Assembly (NCBI GenBank): GCA_039806955.1
Contig: JBDHQI010000011.1
Span: 54,659-118,658 of the forward strand
Direction: 5' to 3'
From: JADLHS01 sp039806955
Lineage (GTDB): Bacteria > Verrucomicrobiota > Verrucomicrobiia > Limisphaerales > JADLHS01
DNA: 64,000 nucleotides
Both the position numbers and the translations under genes were made by a program. This document shows positions 43,347 to 51,577 of the stretch, in pieces; the first letter of the stretch is position 1; each line of letters opens with the position of its first letter. The notes under the pieces were generated by a model, which saw only the letters and a list, made by a program, of their open reading frames with translations, was not told the origin of the DNA and did no database searches.

Positions 43347-45563
43347 TTATTTTTCCAATCGGAAAAACTGCGTTCCCGTGGCCGGCAGGGTAACCACATT
43401 TTGGTCGCCCTCAACCGTTGGCGTTGCCGCCACATCGCTCCAATTGGCGGAAGACAGACTGGAACTGGTCTTCAACCCAAAACCCGTGGCGCTGACGGGC
43501 CAGGCGATGTGGATATCAGCGCCAACCTGCGTGATCGTCAGAGTCGGAGAGATGACTGTTTCGCCGATGGTGCCACGTACTCGGGGGCCGTTCACGCGGC
43601 CCAAGGCCACTGTATTACTATCGGCGGTGCTGGTATTCCCCCAGCCGTAGAGACGGAAGGTGATGGTGACGGGGCCGTTCAATCCTTGCAGCGCTTCGAT
43701 GATGGATAGATCAATTGTCGGGATCGGGTCTCCGGGACTGTTGCCAGCATTGGGACGACCGGGAACATCACCAATAATCCACTCGTATGGGTCAACATGC
43801 TCCCGTGCAGTGCCGCTGGTGCGGCCTTGATACTTAAAGGTCGAGGTGTTGATGCCCAACTCACTCCAGATCAAGCCGCGCGGCAGGATCGTAATGCCAT
43901 CGGTGGCGAAGCCGTCCAAGCTGTATTGCCATTCAAAATTGAGCGCGGCGTTTGCCGCCGAACGGCGCAAGGACGCGTCCAGTGAATTCAGTGACAGGGC
44001 GGTACCCGCCTCGACCGTGATTGAAAATTCAAAGTAATCACCGCGCGCAATTGCGTCGGCGCGGTTGGGAGTTGATGGTTCATAGGTCGAATTAGGATTA
44101 TTCCAATGATCCGCAGAAAAGGCGGCGCCCAAGGAAGCGGCGGTGAGGCCCGGGCCGCGCGTAAGATTGGCGACCGTCAGATGCTCCGCCACCCGGGTGG
44201 CTTCGGCGGTTTGAGTGACGCCACTTAACCCGGTGAAATCCCATTCCACCACAAAATCGGGAGCGAAACGGACCACGAAACTGGTGGAGGTTTGTGAATC
44301 ACCAGACGTCGCGGTGATTGAGATGGTGGTGTCCCCCAGGACATTGGGTTGCGGTGTGACGGTGACGGTTCGCGCTGAATCGGCTCCGGAAAACGTGATA
44401 TCAGCATCCGCCACCACGCTTTGATCGGAGGAGAAACCCGCAAACTGCCAGTCGTTCGGGTCGCCGGGCAGATCAAACACGGTGAAGTCAACGACTGCGG
44501 CCAGATTTGAGGTGGTGATTTGCGGGAAAATATGGGAAAGCGTTGGATTACCGACCACCGTCAACGCGAAGCAGGATTCCGTAATCTTGTTGCCGCCATC
44601 TTTGACGCGGATGGTAATGATGGTGGATCCGATCTGGCCACTCGCCGCCGTGGCGGTGATGGTGCGTTGTCCATCGCTACCGCCCAAAGTCAGGGCGCTC
44701 AACAGGGAAGGATTGGAAGCACTGGCGGTTACCTCCAAATCGCCCAGCGCCGTTTCGCCGTCATAAATATCGAAGGCCAGCACATCGGTGGATTGGCTGC
44801 TCAAAATGGATTGATCTTCAATCACGCTTACGGACGGCGGCTGGTTCATCGGGTCCAAGTTGTCGCCCGTCACCGTAACCATGTCGAGCCAGAGCGTGCC
44901 GCCGGTGCCGTAATTGGATGTCACCCGGTTGGCGACATAGCCATCATTACCGGAGCCGGTCGCGGTGGATTCGAATTCACTGACGAGGCGGATGCCGAAG
45001 TCAGGATTATTATTGGCGCCGGAGATAGTGCTGAAGTCAGCGTTCAAGCCCATCACCCAGGCGGGGGTGCCGTCATCCACCCCTAACCCATCCAGTGAAT
45101 TGGCGGTCGTGATCGAGTCAGAATCAATCCAATCGGTGCCATTCAGGGTGTACTGCCAGCGCCAATAGCGGCTGGCCGTGGCGCTGTTTTCCTGATCCCA
45201 GGTGATGCGAATATTTTCATAGCCCGAAGTGTTGACATGAAATTGCGCCCCGGCGGTTTTATTGTTCGCCGTCGCCGTGGGAAATCCGGTGCCCGCCACG
45301 CCGGTAAGCGAACCCAGCCGCCAGTGCGTGTTATCCAAGGTGTTGGGATCCGAGGAGCCTGTGGTGGCGGACACTTGCCCATATTGTTGCCCCACGCCGC
45401 CGATCGCTTGGGCGGGGAAACCGATTTGATCGTTTGGACGTAACGTGCCAAGACCCGGAGCGTCAAACGTGACGCTGTTGAAGTCCCATTGACGAATGGT
45501 GTCGGCGGAGGCGGTGAAGTTCACCACCGCGGTGCCGAGCAGCAGGAGCAGGAGTTTTTTCAT
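43347..45563 (-). CDS. Large secreted protein with tandem beta domains
   Basis: 738 residues. Signal peptide KKLLLLLLGTAVVNFTASA, then DTIRQWDFNSVTFDAPG and a jelly-roll-like region (30-235) with YWRWQYTLNGTDWIDSD. Two or three Ig/cadherin-like segments follow (240-445; PPSVSVIEDQSILSSQSTDV, TITATAASGQIGSTIITIRV). A second jelly-roll region (450-665) repeats FEWQYSLDGFATDGI. The C-terminal module (FGLKTSSSLSSANWSDVAAT, ending FFRLEK) matches other secreted proteins here. No catalytic site is recognisable, and I would call it an extracellular binding or structural protein. There is no PEP-CTERM or LPXTG tail. Confidence 0.8.
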   Translation of the reverse strand: MKKLLLLLLGTAVVNFTASADTIRQWDFNSVTFDAPGLGTLRPNDQIGFPAQAIGGVGQQYGQVSATTGSSDPNTLDNTHWRLGSLTGVAGTGFPTATANNKTAGAQFHVNTSGYENIRITWDQENSATASRYWRWQYTLNGTDWIDSDSITTANSLDGLGVDDGTPAWVMGLNADFSTISGANNNPDFGIRLVSEFESTATGSGNDGYVANRVTSNYGTGGTLWLDMVTVTGDNLDPMNQPPSVSVIEDQSILSSQSTDVLAFDIYDGETALGDLEVTASASNPSLLSALTLGGSDGQRTITATAASGQIGSTIITIRVKDGGNKITESCFALTVVGNPTLSHIFPQITTSNLAAVVDFTVFDLPGDPNDWQFAGFSSDQSVVADADITFSGADSARTVTVTPQPNVLGDTTISITATSGDSQTSTSFVVRFAPDFVVEWDFTGLSGVTQTAEATRVAEHLTVANLTRGPGLTAASLGAAFSADHWNNPNSTYEPSTPNRADAIARGDYFEFSITVEAGTALSLNSLDASLRRSAANAALNFEWQYSLDGFATDGITILPRGLIWSELGINTSTFKYQGRTSGTAREHVDPYEWIIGDVPGRPNAGNSPGDPIPTIDLSIIEALQGLNGPVTITFRLYGWGNTSTADSNTVALGRVNGPRVRGTIGETVISPTLTITQVGADIHIAWPVSATGFGLKTSSSLSSANWSDVAATPTVEGDQNVVTLPATGTQFFRLEK

Positions 45564-45623
45564 AAGTTTTTTATGCGGGGATGTTGTGTGTTTACGTTAG
45601 TTAGTTGGTTATTGACCGGTAGA

Positions 45624-46442
45624 TCAGGGAGAAGCTACGCGCGCCGTGCCTTGGGAAAGATTCCAGGCGTTTAACCAGTTGGCGCGTTTTACAAATTCGG
45701 CGTGCCCGTCGCAAAAACTCATCTGGCTGCCGTCCAAGCCGTGGTTGTCATCCTGGTCCGGAAAATTGCTATTATTTCCTTTTGATAAAACCGGCGGTTC
45801 GGTACTGCCAGTGTCCGCATCCACCATCAAGAAAACTGCGGACGGACCGGGGCGTCGCCCCGCCAGGAAAGGGTGGTTGTCGCGGATGGTGAAGGAATTT
45901 ACGCGACTTTCAGTCTTCTTTGGATTGGGAATGCTGCTGCCGGTGAACAGGCCAAACACCTCGTAACTGAGTCCGAAAAAATTCGGCGTTTTGGCCAGCA
46001 CCACCAGATCGCCAACCGCTTTTTCTGTGGTGCCGGGTTTGGTGATCAGGTATTCGCTTCGCACTTTGTGTTTGCGCGCCGCCGGGCAGGTAAAGCTCCC
46101 CAGAGTGGGAATGTAACGAGGATAAAGGTAGGAAAGATCATCATCAGAGGTGGTGCGATCCGCATCGGCAGGCAACTTGGCAAGCTCGGACGGGAACCAG
46201 GTGGGGGCGGTAAAATGTCCGTTGAAATCGGACGCATACATGGTTGAGGCGATCGCCATTTGTTTGTGATTATTCAAACAACTGATGCGGTGTGCTTTGG
46301 CTTTCGCCTTGGCCAACGCCGGCAGCAGCATGGCGGCCAGGATGGCGATGATCGCAATAACCACCAATAGTTCGATCAACGTGAAGGCCCCGTCGGGGGA
46401 GGCGACCGGAGGCTTGGGGTGGGACCAACGCGCTAATCTCAT
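45624..46442 (-). CDS. Type II/IV pilin-like protein (prepilin N-terminus, H-X-DG tail)
   Basis: 272 residues. The prepilin signal and hydrophobic spine are GAFTLIELLVVIAIIAILAA near residues 20-39; the residue before the cut is Ala rather than the usual Gly. The C-terminal part has MSFCDGHAEFVKRANWLNAW, the tail motif of the large Planctomycetota/Verrucomicrobiota pseudopilin families. I start at the ATG at 46440-46442, since the frame's longer start (46538) only adds an unlikely lead. Such proteins are thought to be secretion-system pseudopilins. It follows the secreted 738-residue gene on the same strand order, upstream of it by 60 bases. Confidence 0.85.
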   Translation of the reverse strand: MRLARWSHPKPPVASPDGAFTLIELLVVIAIIAILAAMLLPALAKAKAKAHRISCLNNHKQMAIASTMYASDFNGHFTAPTWFPSELAKLPADADRTTSDDDLSYLYPRYIPTLGSFTCPAARKHKVRSEYLITKPGTTEKAVGDLVVLAKTPNFFGLSYEVFGLFTGSSIPNPKKTESRVNSFTIRDNHPFLAGRRPGPSAVFLMVDADTGSTEPPVLSKGNNSNFPDQDDNHGLDGSQMSFCDGHAEFVKRANWLNAWNLSQGTARVASP

Positions 46443-46764
46443 GGCTGATCTACCGTTCACAAAGCTGGCTGCAATAGTTTGGTCTTTTCTCTCTTCGCCG
46501 GCAATTTCCGATCCATTTAAGAAAATTGTCCGGGCCATTGAATCGCTTAACGCTCTAAGCTAGGAGGAAACCTTCGTTTCCGTCAATAGTTTTGTTCAAA
46601 TCGGCAAAAACCGAATGTTGCGAGCGTAAGCGACTGGCGGTAATTCGAGCATGGTTCGCAGCGAATTATGGCGTTCTTCGAGTCGTCGGCAACTGGCAAC
46701 ATGTTCTTCCCAATTCAAGTCGTGCCGTGACCCGCGACGGTCAGTGCCCGGATTGCCGCGACGG
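46443..46764. other. Intergenic, nothing recognised
   Basis: 322 bases between the pilin-like gene's start and the end of the YkgJ gene. It should contain the pilin-like promoter; I could not define it. No RNA or repeat seen. Confidence 0.4.
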
Positions 46765-47286
46765 TTAAGTGAGGAAATCGCGTTCCAAGGAATCCGCCAG
46801 CCGCGCCACCGATCTCATGAGTGCGCCACGGCGTTTGATTTCAACCTCCTCCGCCGTCAGATCAATGGGTTGGGCCATGATGGCGGCGTAGCGTTGGTTG
46901 AGCGGAGCGGTTTCATCATGATTGCCCAGCAGACGGACCAGCTTGGTGACTTGGGCGACGTGCCGTTTCGCCGTGGCGATTTTTTTTAAAGCGGCGGCCG
47001 GGGCGGTTTCACCCGTTTGCACGCGCTTCAACAATCCACAAACAAAAGTCGTGCAACGTCGGGGACGATTTTCGTAAATACGGCAAAGCCCATCCACGTA
47101 AAGCGAGCAGGGTTGCGCGAACGCGGTTTTACGACCCTTGCGAAACAGCGTTACGCCTTCCTGAGTCAACAGCTTCTGGTTGTCGCCACGCTGCAATTCC
47201 ACATCGCCGAACAGCACGCCGTTGCAGCACAAACCGCATTGCGGGCAAAGTTGGCGAACGGCTTCGGCTGGAAGGAGGGGAGGCAT
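46765..47286 (-). CDS. YkgJ-family cysteine cluster protein
   Basis: 173 residues. The N-terminal metal-binding pattern is LCPQCGLCCNGVLFGDVEL, followed by CSLYVDGLCRIYENRPRRCT and a Cys in TFVCG, together the CxxCxxCC-type zinc/iron-chelating signature. The C-terminal half is helical. Its start lies one base after the tsaD stop, so it is translated with tsaD. Function of this family is not established. Confidence 0.88.
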   Translation of the reverse strand: MPPLLPAEAVRQLCPQCGLCCNGVLFGDVELQRGDNQKLLTQEGVTLFRKGRKTAFAQPCSLYVDGLCRIYENRPRRCTTFVCGLLKRVQTGETAPAAALKKIATAKRHVAQVTKLVRLLGNHDETAPLNQRYAAIMAQPIDLTAEEVEIKRRGALMRSVARLADSLERDFLT

Positions 47287-47287
47287 C

Positions 47288-48313
47288 TCAAGTGAGTTGC
47301 CAGCCCGGCAAAATGTCCTCGTCCAACGTGAACGATCCGGGAGCGTGAAGTAGTTTGCGTTCCGCCAAAATTCCCACCATGGCGGCGTTGTCGGTGCAAA
47401 GTGATTTTTCCGCCAGGCGCAGGCGTAGTTGATGTCTGTCGCAGGCGAGGCTCAGTTCGGTTCGCAGGTGTTGGTTGCACGTGACCCCTCCCGAGGCGGT
47501 GACGCATTTCACACCGAGGCGCGTTGCCGCCCGAACGGTTTTCTTCACGAGGACTTCGACGATGGCGCTTTGCACGCTGGCGCATAAATCGCGCAGCGCC
47601 ACTGCGTCTTTCAGCAAATCGGGGCGATCACGCAAGAAATAGCGCACGGAAGTTTTGAGTCCGCTGAAGCTAAAATCGTCGTTGTCATCGTGGAGCAGCG
47701 GTCGGGGAAAATTAAAAGCTTGCGGATTCCCGGAGGCGGCGAGCCGATCAATCACCGGTCCGGCAGGGTAGGGCAAGCCCATTAGTTTGCCGGTTTTGTC
47801 GAAACATTCCCCAGCGGCGTCGTCAAGCGTTCCGCCAAGGATGCGATGTTTCAGTTCGGACTCAACGTGGACGAGCAGGGTGTGTCCGCCGCTGACGATG
47901 AGCGAGACGTTGGGTTCCAATTGATCGAAGCGGGCTTGCGGTGGATTCCCGGCGATCCACGGCGAGTACAGATGCGCTTCGTGATGATGAATTCCGACGA
48001 AGGGTTTGCGCCGGATGAAAGCCAGGGCTTGCCCCGCGCGGAACCCCACCAACAACGCGGTCGGCAAACCAGGACCACGCGTCGCCGCGATCGCATCCAG
48101 TTCACCAAGCCGCACTCCGGCTTCGCGCACTGCGGTTCGCGTCACGGGCGGGAGATTGCGCAAATGTTCACGCGCGGCCAGTTCGGGGACGACCCCGCCG
48201 TACTCGGCGTGCAGTTTGATCTGCGACGCCACCACGGCTCCCAGCACCGCGCCATCACGGATGACGGCAGCACTGGTTTCGTCGCAGGAAGTTTCAAGCG
48301 CCAGTAAGAGCAC
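47288..48313 (-). CDS. tsaD: tRNA N6-adenosine threonylcarbamoyltransferase
   Basis: 341 residues, the typical length. Kae1/TsaD features are LALETSCDETSAAVI at the start, ATRGPGLPTALLVGFRAGQA, the iron-binding HHHEAHLYSP (about 107-116), VSLIVSGGHTLLVHV, GTLDDAAGECFDKTGKLMGL, FSFSGLKTSVRYF and TASGGVTCNQHLR. It transfers threonylcarbamoyl to A37 of ANN-decoding tRNAs, together with TsaB and TsaE encoded elsewhere. It lies 54 bases after the S41 protease and is immediately followed by the YkgJ-type gene. All catalytic blocks are intact. Confidence 0.96.
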   Translation of the reverse strand: MLLLALETSCDETSAAVIRDGAVLGAVVASQIKLHAEYGGVVPELAAREHLRNLPPVTRTAVREAGVRLGELDAIAATRGPGLPTALLVGFRAGQALAFIRRKPFVGIHHHEAHLYSPWIAGNPPQARFDQLEPNVSLIVSGGHTLLVHVESELKHRILGGTLDDAAGECFDKTGKLMGLPYPAGPVIDRLAASGNPQAFNFPRPLLHDDNDDFSFSGLKTSVRYFLRDRPDLLKDAVALRDLCASVQSAIVEVLVKKTVRAATRLGVKCVTASGGVTCNQHLRTELSLACDRHQLRLRLAEKSLCTDNAAMVGILAERKLLHAPGSFTLDEDILPGWQLT

Positions 48314-48367
48314 CAGAGCAGAATGGCTTAAAGCGGTGGTCAGGACACGCTTTTCCTCGAGGTTCGG

Positions 48368-49714
48368 TCAAGGGCGACCGTCGCGTGCCGCCACCTGGCT
48401 TGTTTTTGAGGTGGCGTCGGAATCATTGCGTGCCGTGAACAGTAAAATGCCTTTTAATACGTCTTCCGCCCGTTCCAATTGGCGGTCGTGCGCGTCCCGC
48501 AACCGATTTTGCTGCGTCTCGGGGGCGGCGGCGATTCCGCCCGGCGCCATTCGCATACGGGAGAATTCCTCATCCGTGTCCGACATGGGCACCACAAGGT
48601 CGGGCGTGATGCCGTGCTCATGAATCACCTTGTGGCTCGGGGTATAGTATTTGGAAGTGGTCAGCCGCAACGCCGCGCCGCTTTCGAGCGGCAGAATCTC
48701 CTGCACTGAGCCTTTGCCAAAAGTCTTTTCGCCGATGAGAACCGCTTTGCATTTGCCGGTAGCCGCGTAATCTTGCAAGCAGCCGGAAACGATCTCCGCC
48801 GCGCTGGCGCTGTTGTAATTGACCAGAACGGCGAGGGGCAGATCGCGATAGGCTCCCGCCCGCGTGGTGATCCGACGTTCCTTCTTATTGTTGCGGCCCT
48901 CGGTCGTAACCACGAGCTGGCCGCGCGGCAAAAAGCGTTCGCAAACTTCAACCGCCTGATCCAGTAACCCGCCCGGATTATCGCGCAAATCCAGAATCAA
49001 AGCCTGCATGCCGGCGGCCCGTAGTTTGCCCAGCGCGCGATCCAGTTCGGCGCTGGCGCGATCGCCGAATTGCGTCAGGCGCACGTAGCCGATTTTTCCC
49101 TCCAGCAATGGATATTCCTGTTTGCCGTTCACGTCCTTGGTCATCGCGACGTTGATCACCGCGCGGGTCAGTTCGTATTCCTTGGTTTCACCGGTGGCGG
49201 GTCGGAGCAGCGTCAAACGCACTTGGGTGTCCGGTTTGCCGCGCAGCAACTGCACCGCGTCTTCGGTGGACATCCCTTCGGCGTTTTCGTCGTTGATTTT
49301 CAATAACCGGTCGCCCGCCTGGATGCCGGCCCGAAATCCGGGCGTGTCGTCAATGGGGGTCACAACCGTGATGAAACCGTCGCGGCTTTGAATCACTACG
49401 CCCAGGCCGCCGAACTGGCCTTGCGTGTCATCCTGTAAATCTTTGAAACGGTCAGGTGTCAGAAATTCGCTGTGCGGGTCCAGCGTGTTCACCATGCCGC
49501 GCAACGCGCCATAGACCAGTTCCTGATAGGTCAGATTCGTGCCGTCCACGTAATCGCGCCGGACTTTTTCCAAGACATAGGAAAACAGTTCAAGATTCGG
49601 GTAAGCCGAGTCTTTTTGCGTCGCGGCGGCGTTGGCAAAGTACACTTGAGCTCCCAGCGCGAGGTTCAAAGCCAGGACGACGATGGCTACTCCGTAAATC
49701 AGACGTTGCTTCAT
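48368..49714 (-). CDS. S41 carboxyl-terminal processing protease (CtpA-like)
   Basis: 448 residues. A signal anchor (LIYGVAIVVLALNLALGAQV) is followed by the N-terminal helical part (GMVNTLDPHSEFLTPDRF), a PDZ domain (about 80-170; GLGVVIQSRDGFITVVTPI and GIQAGDRLLKINDENAEG) and the S41 catalytic domain (LILDLRDNPGGLLDQAVEV). The catalytic Ser is in NYNSASAAEIV near residue 304 and the general-base Lys in GEKTFGKGSVQ near 329. A C-terminal tail of about 80 residues includes SRMRMAPGGIAAAPETQQN. I start at the ATG at 49712-49714, where the signal anchor begins. It processes or degrades envelope proteins; the target is unknown. Confidence 0.93.
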   Translation of the reverse strand: MKQRLIYGVAIVVLALNLALGAQVYFANAAATQKDSAYPNLELFSYVLEKVRRDYVDGTNLTYQELVYGALRGMVNTLDPHSEFLTPDRFKDLQDDTQGQFGGLGVVIQSRDGFITVVTPIDDTPGFRAGIQAGDRLLKINDENAEGMSTEDAVQLLRGKPDTQVRLTLLRPATGETKEYELTRAVINVAMTKDVNGKQEYPLLEGKIGYVRLTQFGDRASAELDRALGKLRAAGMQALILDLRDNPGGLLDQAVEVCERFLPRGQLVVTTEGRNNKKERRITTRAGAYRDLPLAVLVNYNSASAAEIVSGCLQDYAATGKCKAVLIGEKTFGKGSVQEILPLESGAALRLTTSKYYTPSHKVIHEHGITPDLVVPMSDTDEEFSRMRMAPGGIAAAPETQQNRLRDAHDRQLERAEDVLKGILLFTARNDSDATSKTSQVAARDGRP

Positions 49715-49823
49715 AATGCCAAATTTGCAGGGAAAATAGGTTTGGAAACCGGTCTTGGCAAGCGCCTGCCGCGGGGATCTCCGCATTGTTCATAAAATAG
49801 TTTTAACAAACCTCGATTTCTGA

Positions 49824-49852
49824 TTGTCAAACTCACGGTTTCTAATTATTTC
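49824..49852 (+). promoter_or_regulatory. Possible promoter of oxidoreductase copy 1
   Basis: TTGTCA, 17-base spacer, TATTTC. The -10-like box ends only six bases before the ATG at 49859, so a transcript from it would be leaderless. The same arrangement occurs before copy 2. Confidence 0.5.
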
Positions 49853-49858
49853 ATATCC

Positions 49859-51199
49859 ATGCGTTCTCCCAATAAAACGATGATGATAAATCGACGACAA
49901 TTTTTGGCGACCACCGCGCTCGCGGCGGCCGCCGGCCCCGGGCTTTTGACCGGCTGCGCGGCCACCACCAAGCCGCGCCCCGCTCCCTCAGGCCGAATTT
50001 CCATGGCCATGATTGGCGTGGGCTGGCAGGGCGGCAGCAACATGGGCGGCTTCCTGAACCATTCCGATTGTCAGGTGGTGGCGGTTTCCGATCTGGATCA
50101 AAAGCATTTGCAGGACGCCATCAATACGGTTAACGCGCATTACAAAAACCAGGACTGTAAAGGGTATCACGACTATCGAGAACTGCTGTCTCGGCCCGAT
50201 ATTGACGCCGTGATGATTGCGACGCCGGATCACTGGCACGCACTGGTGGCCGTCGAAGCTGCCAGCCAAGGCAAGGACATTTATGGCGAAAAACCGCTGG
50301 CGCGGACGATTGCGGAACAGCAGGCCATCGTGAAAGCCGTGCAAAAAAATGAACGCATCTGGCAGACCGGATCCTGGCAGCGCTCCGAGCAACATTTCCA
50401 TTACGCCGCCGAGATCGTGCGGAATGGTTTGATTGGCAAAATCGTGCGCGTCGAAGTGGGATTGCCTTCCGGATATGGGAATTTTGCCGACAACAAAAAT
50501 AAAATGGGGATCACGCCGCCGCCGCCCGAATTGGATTACGATTTCTGGAGCGGTCCTTCCTTGAAGCTGCCGTATATCGAAGCGCGGTTGCATAATAATT
50601 GGCGTTGGAATTACAACACGGGTGGCGGACAACTGCTCGACTGGATTGGTCATCATTGCGATATCGCGCATTGGGGCATGGATTGCGACCGAAGCGGACC
50701 TTCTGAGATTGAAGGCTATGGCGAGTTTCCGCCCAAGGACGCCGTGTGGAACACCTGCACCAAATATCGGCTGACCGCCAAGTATCCGAACGACATCGAG
50801 ATGATCATTGCCGGAGGGCATCCGGACATTCGGTCCGGCACGAAATGGATCGGCACGGACGGTTGGGTCTGGGTGGATCGCGGGAATTCATTTCAGGCTT
50901 CAAACAAGGAATGGGAGGAGTCGCGGCGATTGCCCGATTCATTGCGCAAGGTCAAGTTGTACGAATCGCGTGATCACATCGGCAACTTTCTGGGTTGCGT
51001 GAAATCCCGGAAGCCGACCGTTACGCCCGTGGAAACGGCGCACCATTCCGCCACGCCCGGCCACCTGGGCCTGATCGCGATGTTGGTGGGCAGAAAAATC
51101 CGCTGGGACGTGCGGAAAGAACAAATCATCGGTGACGCTGAAGCCAGCAAGTTGCTTACGCGACCCTATCGCAACCCTTGGAAGCTGGCGGGAGTGTAA
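49859..51199 (+). CDS. Gfo/Idh/MocA-family oxidoreductase, Tat-exported (copy 1)
   Basis: 446 residues. Twin-arginine signal INRRQFLATTALAAAAGPGL ends with a Cys (LLTGCAAT), so it may also be lipid-anchored. The Rossmann segment is RISMAMIGVGWQGGSNMGG. The family motif YGEKPLARTIAEQQ follows, then the C-terminal domain (NWRWNYNTGGGQLLDWIGHH). From residue 84 on the protein is identical to copy 2 through the shared end. The two differ over the first 83 residues. The sugar or inositol substrate is unknown. The start may instead be the internal ATG at 49880 (MMINRR). A hairpin lies 10 bases downstream of the stop. Confidence 0.92.
   Translation: MRSPNKTMMINRRQFLATTALAAAAGPGLLTGCAATTKPRPAPSGRISMAMIGVGWQGGSNMGGFLNHSDCQVVAVSDLDQKHLQDAINTVNAHYKNQDCKGYHDYRELLSRPDIDAVMIATPDHWHALVAVEAASQGKDIYGEKPLARTIAEQQAIVKAVQKNERIWQTGSWQRSEQHFHYAAEIVRNGLIGKIVRVEVGLPSGYGNFADNKNKMGITPPPPELDYDFWSGPSLKLPYIEARLHNNWRWNYNTGGGQLLDWIGHHCDIAHWGMDCDRSGPSEIEGYGEFPPKDAVWNTCTKYRLTAKYPNDIEMIIAGGHPDIRSGTKWIGTDGWVWVDRGNSFQASNKEWEESRRLPDSLRKVKLYESRDHIGNFLGCVKSRKPTVTPVETAHHSATPGHLGLIAMLVGRKIRWDVRKEQIIGDAEASKLLTRPYRNPWKLAGV
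50108..51189 (+). repeat. Direct repeat, copy A of 1,082-base identical segment
   Basis: Identical, as far as I could compare, to 51827-52908 (offset 1719). It covers about 80 percent of oxidoreductase copy 1, starting at a Leu-Gln codon pair and stopping 10 bases before the stop codon. Confidence 0.88.
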
Positions 51200-51209
51200 A
51201 TTTTCGGCG

Positions 51210-51230
51210 CTTCCGCCGAGTTGGCGGAAG
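51210..51230 (+). terminator. Hairpin after oxidoreductase copy 1
   Basis: CTTCCGCC / GGCGGAAG with loop GAGTT, followed by AATTT. The short T-run makes it a weak intrinsic terminator candidate. Confidence 0.5.
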
Positions 51231-51540
51231 AATTTACTCTCACTGTGAACACAAGTTCAGTCGGTGAGCCAGCCAGTTTGAACTGCTTCGAAAAGGGTGC
51301 AGCCATCGTCGCGGGGATGTGACCGATTGAGTGCTGCGAACGATTTTTTGCACGTTTTCAGACGAATTCTGACCGCCTATGGCCCGGGCTTTGCGAAAAT
51401 CACCACTCCAGTCGCCTGAGGTAGGGCTGTTTCCTGTGGCTTAATAACGTTGGTTCATTTGTTCTACTTGGGCCTGCTTTGGAGATTTCCACACAGGCAC
51501 ATGGAAGGATTTTTTCCTTTTAACAAAATTTGCTTTCTGA

Positions 51541-51569
51541 TTGTCAAGCCACTCAGTTGCAACTATTTC
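51541..51569 (+). promoter_or_regulatory. Possible promoter of oxidoreductase copy 2
   Basis: TTGTCA, 17-base spacer, TATTTC, ending eight bases before the ATG at 51578. The spacer sequence has diverged from copy 1 while both boxes are retained, which supports function. Confidence 0.5.
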
Positions 51570-51577
51570 ATAGTGCC

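Larger units (their letters stand above)
51200..51577. other. Intergenic between the tandem oxidoreductases
   Basis: 378 bases. It holds a hairpin just past the first stop (51210-51230) and the second promoter-like element. I recognise no gene. The last 60 bases are visibly related to the region before copy 1 (shared TTTTAACAAA and TTTCTGATTGTCAA). Confidence 0.5.

Noticed and set aside
49988..50821. 277-codon antisense frame over oxidoreductase copy 1, repeated over copy 2
   Set aside because: It exists twice only because the sense segment is duplicated; no domain or start signal.
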